Assembly: GCF_042849255.1 (NCBI RefSeq)
Contig: NZ_AP026866.1
Span: forward strand, 2,046,001-2,110,000
Direction: 5' to 3'
DNA length: 64,000 bases
Source of the DNA: Oceaniferula spumae
GTDB lineage: Bacteria; Verrucomicrobiota; Verrucomicrobiia; Verrucomicrobiales; Akkermansiaceae
Within the stretch, counting starts at the first letter, position 1. Each line of letters begins with the position of its first letter. The notes below the pieces were generated by a model that was not told the DNA's origin, searched no databases, and saw nothing but the letters and a program-made list of their open reading frames with translations. Below are positions 61,069 to 64,000 of this stretch, one piece after another. Made by a program: the position numbers and the translations under genes.

Positions 61069-62232
61069 ATGTCATCGAACAAGACCAAAAGAAAAAAGGA
61101 ATCCATTCTTTTTCACGCGGATACAAATGATCCAAACATGATGTATTTCAGCCGCTTCAATGCCTTCGACCCCTATCTTGCGTTTAGCTTGGGGAACAAG
61201 AAAATCGGAGTCTCACACGCGATGGAATACAGCCGAATGGAGCAGGAGTCGGCATTTGATGAGATCATCTTATTATCAGAGCTACAATCTGGCGCAGCCA
61301 AGCGCTTCAAACTACCAAAAGGATTAAGCCCAGATGTTAGTCAACTGGTACAGCACTTAGCTGAACTCCACAAAATCAAGGAGTTCAAAGTAGGGGACCG
61401 CTTTCCAGCCGGCCTGGCATTCTCGTTACGCGATGCCGGAATTAAAATCACGCCTACCGCAAACGGTTCTCTCTTCCCCTCACGCCAAATTAAAACACCG
61501 GAAGAGATTCAGTCTTTGAAGAAGGCAAATGCCGCCGCAGCTGCGGGCTTCCGCATTGTCTCAAAAACACTGGCTGAATCGACTGTTAGACGTGGCAAAC
61601 TGATTCATGAAGGCCGTATTCTCACAGCTGAAAGACTGCGTGAACTTATTGGACAGGCCACGCTTGGAAAAGGAGCTGTCGCGCTGCATACGATCGCTTC
61701 GCCCGGAGACCAAGCGGTCGATAACCACTGCGCTGGGCATGGCCCTATTCACGAAGGGGAGTTGATCGTGGTAGATATTTTCCCTCGCCGCCATGCGGAT
61801 GGGTATTGGGGAGACATGACTCGAACCTATCTTAAGGGAAAGGCCAGTGACGCCCAACGCCGCCTGGTCCGCACGGTCAAGAAAGCACATCAACTGTCCT
61901 TGGACATGATCAAGCCCGGTGTCACCGGCAGCAAGGTCCATCAATCCGTTCAAGCATTCTTCTCCAAAGAAGGCTATGAAACCACCTTTGATAACACTAA
62001 ACCTGAGGGATTTTTCCACGCTCTGGGACACGGGGTGGGACTCGAAATTCACGAGACCCCAGTGATGTCTATCAAAGGAACATGGAAATTTAAAAAGGGC
62101 ATGGTCGTGACCGTTGAGCCCGGCCTCTACTATTTGGGACTCGGCGGTGTCCGCATTGAGGACTCGATACTCATCACCGAAGACGGTAATGAAAAGCTGG
62201 CAAGGGTCCCCTACAAATGGGAGATCGCCTAA
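61069..62232 (+). CDS. M24-family Xaa-Pro aminopeptidase-like metallopeptidase
   Basis: A 387-residue protein. The C-terminal pita-bread domain has the five metal ligands in order: Asp236 (VVDIFPRR), Asp249 (YWGDMTRTYL), His in FFHALGHGVGLEIHE near 320, Glu in VTVEPGLYY and Glu in VRIEDSILIT. The substrate His is in LHTIASPGDQAVDNHCAGHG. The N-terminal 130 residues form a creatinase-like domain without strong motifs. It probably removes N-terminal residues next to proline. It follows the M29 peptidase by 57 bases on the same strand; the two likely cooperate in peptide turnover. Confidence 0.9.
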   Translation: MSSNKTKRKKESILFHADTNDPNMMYFSRFNAFDPYLAFSLGNKKIGVSHAMEYSRMEQESAFDEIILLSELQSGAAKRFKLPKGLSPDVSQLVQHLAELHKIKEFKVGDRFPAGLAFSLRDAGIKITPTANGSLFPSRQIKTPEEIQSLKKANAAAAAGFRIVSKTLAESTVRRGKLIHEGRILTAERLRELIGQATLGKGAVALHTIASPGDQAVDNHCAGHGPIHEGELIVVDIFPRRHADGYWGDMTRTYLKGKASDAQRRLVRTVKKAHQLSLDMIKPGVTGSKVHQSVQAFFSKEGYETTFDNTKPEGFFHALGHGVGLEIHETPVMSIKGTWKFKKGMVVTVEPGLYYLGLGGVRIEDSILITEDGNEKLARVPYKWEIA

Positions 62233-62303
62233 TCCATTTTTCAGCCCCTGCCTGGACTTGGGAAATCTTCACGATACTACATCGATACAACTAAACATTT
62301 TCG

Positions 62304-62342
62304 GTGCCGCGTAGTCGGCCTTCTCGGCGGGCCTCGCGGCAC
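62304..62342. terminator. Hairpin after the M24 peptidase gene
   Basis: GTGCCGCG (62304-62311) pairs exactly with CGCGGCAC (62335-62342); a nested GGCC pair lies inside the loop. No strong T tract follows. Confidence 0.5.
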
Positions 62343-62370
62343 TATTCTCTCTTCACACCGACGATCCGAT

Positions 62371-62406
62371 ACACGGGAGTAACCTTTCCGAAGGTTGCTC
62401 CTGTGT
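62371..62406. terminator. Very stable hairpin between the M24 peptidase and the regulator
   Basis: ACACGGGAGTAACCTT pairs with AAGGTTGCTCCTGTGT: 16 pairs, two of them G-T wobbles, with a TCCG tetraloop. It lies 20 bases beyond the regulator stop (minus strand). No T tract is present on either side, so it may terminate, stabilise or be a small RNA element. Confidence 0.55.
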
Positions 62407-62425
62407 TTATCGGAATAAGCCTGCC

Positions 62426-63514
62426 TTACTTGATGGGAACAGTGGACACCGGACCTATCGTCCCTCCTAGGACAAACTCTGCTGGATCTGTGACCTGCTT
62501 GGTATCCACTCGCCCTTGCTTGACGCCGGCAGCCCAACGCCCGATGCGACGTATGATCGGTTCATTCTGCCACCTCACATGTGTGATCGGAGGTGAACAC
62601 CAAATAAACGCAGGATCATAATCTGTGGCCACGACCGACACTTGTTCAGGAACGCGAATACGATTAAGTGCCAAGAATTGCTGGGCAGCCACCCACATTG
62701 AAATCTCATCAATAATTAACGCTGTCGGAGGAGTCACTCGAAACAGCTCTCCCAGCAACTTGTGGAAACCTTCCGGTGTTTCCTCCCAATCGGGAATATT
62801 GTAGCTGCTCGTCTCTATTCCACTCTCCTCCAACACTGCTAAAAAGCTGAGTTCAAACGTGCCCAGTTCAGGGACCCGTCTCTCCCTGCGATTCAAGAGT
62901 ATGATGCGCTTGTGACCTAGCTCGATCAATTTCCTAACACCATCAAGGATGGCATCCGATTTTCTAGGTCCGAATCTGGCAATAGGCAATCTGCCAGCAC
63001 GTCCAAAAATCGCCAAACAGGGTAGAGGTTGTTCTGAGAACCACTCAAGTATCTCGCGTGGTCCGGCTACGACCATACAAGCATCGACCGGGGTTTTAGA
63101 TAACATCGCCTTGACCCGACCAATATCGTGTTTCAGCAGTCTCAGATCATCTTTAAAAATGAATGCGTCAAAACCCATGTCTTCCAAATAGTGTTGCACC
63201 CCGATGATCAACTGTTGGAACTGTGCATTTTGCTCTGATAAAGGCTCCGGTAGCAAGAGCCCGATTCTACGGATTTTGTGCGTGGATAAGGAACTCGTGA
63301 CGACATTGCGGCTGTAACCATTCTCCGCTAACTCCACCAAGCCCTCTTCTTCTAACAAGCGCAATGCAGCACGCATCGTTAACTTTGAAACTCCAGCCTC
63401 TTTCGCAAGTTTGACCACCCCAGGCAGTCGACCGCTCATCGATCCATTGCGCAACGATTCACGCAAGAGTTCTGCACTTTGCTCAATGACTGAACGACGT
63501 TTTAGTGGCTTCAT
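62426..63514 (-). CDS. GntR-type winged helix fused to LacI/PurR-like sensor
   Basis: A transcription regulator of about 362 residues. The N-terminal 70 residues are a GntR winged helix (RRSVIEQSAELLRESLRNGS, LAKEAGVSKLTMRAALRLLE). The rest is a periplasmic-binding-protein-like sugar sensor of the LacI type (KIRRIGLLLPEPLSEQNAQF, VVAGPREILEWFSEQPLPCL, KRIILLNRRE, EQVSVVATDYDPAFIW). Such hybrids in Verrucomicrobia often lie near sulfatases and glycoside-degradation genes. ATG 63514 is preferred; the frame is open to 63544. A sulfatase gene is 101 bases upstream on the same strand and is a likely target. Confidence 0.87.
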   Translation of the reverse strand: MKPLKRRSVIEQSAELLRESLRNGSMSGRLPGVVKLAKEAGVSKLTMRAALRLLEEEGLVELAENGYSRNVVTSSLSTHKIRRIGLLLPEPLSEQNAQFQQLIIGVQHYLEDMGFDAFIFKDDLRLLKHDIGRVKAMLSKTPVDACMVVAGPREILEWFSEQPLPCLAIFGRAGRLPIARFGPRKSDAILDGVRKLIELGHKRIILLNRRERRVPELGTFELSFLAVLEESGIETSSYNIPDWEETPEGFHKLLGELFRVTPPTALIIDEISMWVAAQQFLALNRIRVPEQVSVVATDYDPAFIWCSPPITHVRWQNEPIIRRIGRWAAGVKQGRVDTKQVTDPAEFVLGGTIGPVSTVPIK

Positions 63515-63615
63515 ATGTGGTAATTGGTACGCCGAGTGACGCATGGGTCAAGAATCACCCCATACGCAAAAAAGGTCATTAATTAACCCCTTTTTACAAG
63601 ATTATACCAGTGGAA

Positions 63616-64000
63616 TTATGGCTGCCTCCAATCTGGTGCCTCCTTCTGGATACCACCCCACAGCGCCTCCATTTTTGATCGAATCCGCTCAAAATCCTCA
63701 GGGCGCTGTTTGCTGAGTTCATTAGCCTGCGAGCGATCAATGCTGAGATCATAGAGGGCGAAACGATTGAGTTTGGTCGACCTAACCCACTCGGAATTTC
63801 CCTGTTTAGCGTTTTTGGGTTCGAACCATCCGATCATGACGTTGTTACCATCACGCATCGCCATGCTTGGCAAATAGCGGTAGTCATAGCCCACGGGGAA
63901 CATCCAACAGGCCGGAATAACGCGCTCTACAGGCTTCCCCTGAAGCGCTGCGGCGGCATCCACACCATCGATTGTCCGATCGGTAGGCACTTCCGTATCA
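63616..64000 (-). CDS. Sulfatase, C-terminal part (runs off window)
   Basis: The last 127 residues or so of an arylsulfatase-type protein: PTDRTIDGVDAAAALQGKPV is the usual D-R-x-I-D-G-x-D phrase near the end of sulfatases, followed by a C-terminal subdomain with ALYDLSIDRSQANELSKQRP, the typical L-Y-D-L-x-x-D-x-x-E-x-x-N segment. The catalytic formylglycine motif lies outside the window. It is probably exported and desulfates a polysaccharide; the gene is next to a sugar-sensing regulator. Confidence 0.88.
   Translation of the reverse strand, partial: DTEVPTDRTIDGVDAAAALQGKPVERVIPACWMFPVGYDYRYLPSMAMRDGNNVMIGWFEPKNAKQGNSEWVRSTKLNRFALYDLSIDRSQANELSKQRPEDFERIRSKMEALWGGIQKEAPDWRQP

Larger units (their letters stand above)
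53..63357. repeat. Dispersed word TGTTAGR / YCTAACA (window-wide)
   Basis: By hand I count about 85 TGTTAG/CTAACA hexamers (about 36 and 49 in the two orientations), most followed by A or G on the TGTTAG strand. That is about 3 times the rough expectation for a hexamer of this composition at about 55% GC. Examples: 2445, 5937, 6083, 6259, 8508, 13672, 17619, 22494, 33076, 51044, 52111, 61584. It occurs in every codon phase (CTG TTA GAA, GTT AGG, CTA ACA, GCT AAC) and also in spacers. Rare in 35.7-40.5 kb. Confidence 0.6.

Noticed and set aside
1..64000. Insertion sequences, prophage, integrase/att sites, toxin-antitoxin or defence systems
   Set aside because: No transposase, integrase, phage structural, restriction or toxin genes are seen; the two tRNAs show no duplicated 3' ends in nearby sequence.

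Overview
The window looks like chromosomal DNA of a Gram-negative member of the Verrucomicrobiota, probably Verrucomicrobiales (Rubritalea/Akkermansiaceae-like). This is inferred from the mix of secreted proteins with Calx-beta, delta-60, CAP and SHD1-like domains, phosphate-selective-porin-like barrels ending in phenylalanine, multi-heme cytochromes paired with a sorbosone-dehydrogenase-like propeller, and a GntR-LacI type regulator next to a sulfatase. No single marker fixes the genus. Genes are dense on both strands, no gene-free stretch exceeds 300 bases, and I see no insertion sequence, prophage, CRISPR array or rRNA.

Layout. 1-6.5 kb: an exported 2-hydroxyacid dehydrogenase (partial), a ModF-type twin ABC ATPase, an IlvY-like LysR regulator, two divergent secreted cyclophilin-like proteins and a SerB-like HAD phosphatase. 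6.7-10.8 kb: three tandem porin paralogues, each followed by its own hairpin terminator; the third terminator lies inside the convergent queG gene. 10.8-15.9 kb: hrpA, a TMEM220-like membrane protein and queG in one minus-strand operon. 16-28 kb: a very large secreted metallopeptidase, NDH-2, a lipoprotein esterase, a sugar-phosphate mutarotase/HAD pair, a CAP-domain exoprotein and a Lys/Glu/Arg-rich lipoprotein. 28-37 kb: ppc, a DinG-family helicase, aroD, hom, a cysteine desulfurase and rlpA. 37-43.4 kb: a small membrane peptide, an MscS channel and a compact exopolysaccharide-export set (Wza-like, Wzc-like tyrosine kinase, outer-membrane barrel). 43.4-47.9 kb: tRNA-Gly(TCC), a Nif3-like protein, a VKOR-thioredoxin fusion, tRNA-Leu(TAG) and hemL. 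48-54 kb: a candidate selenoprotein, then small exported proteins, YtoQ, a Gfo/Idh/MocA oxidoreductase and dinB. 54-64 kb: sorbosone-dehydrogenase-like/cytochrome operon, L-serine dehydratase, M29 and M24 peptidases, and the regulator beside the sulfatase cut by the window end.

The most notable feature is at 48037-48738. A secreted SHD1-plus-thioredoxin-like protein is interrupted by one in-frame TGA exactly where the first cysteine of the CGPC redox motif should be. The frame continues cleanly through the rest of the fold, and a small hairpin with a G in its apical loop follows the TGA at a distance compatible with a bacterial SECIS. I read it as an exported thioredoxin-like selenoprotein (UGPC). 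The second notable signal is a dispersed non-palindromic word, TGTTAGR, found in both orientations, in all three codon phases and in intergenic DNA at roughly one per kb. It looks like a DNA-level signal such as an uptake or methylation sequence rather than codon bias.

Translation starts mostly lack an obvious Shine-Dalgarno sequence, so several start choices rest on family alignment and signal-peptide position and are uncertain.
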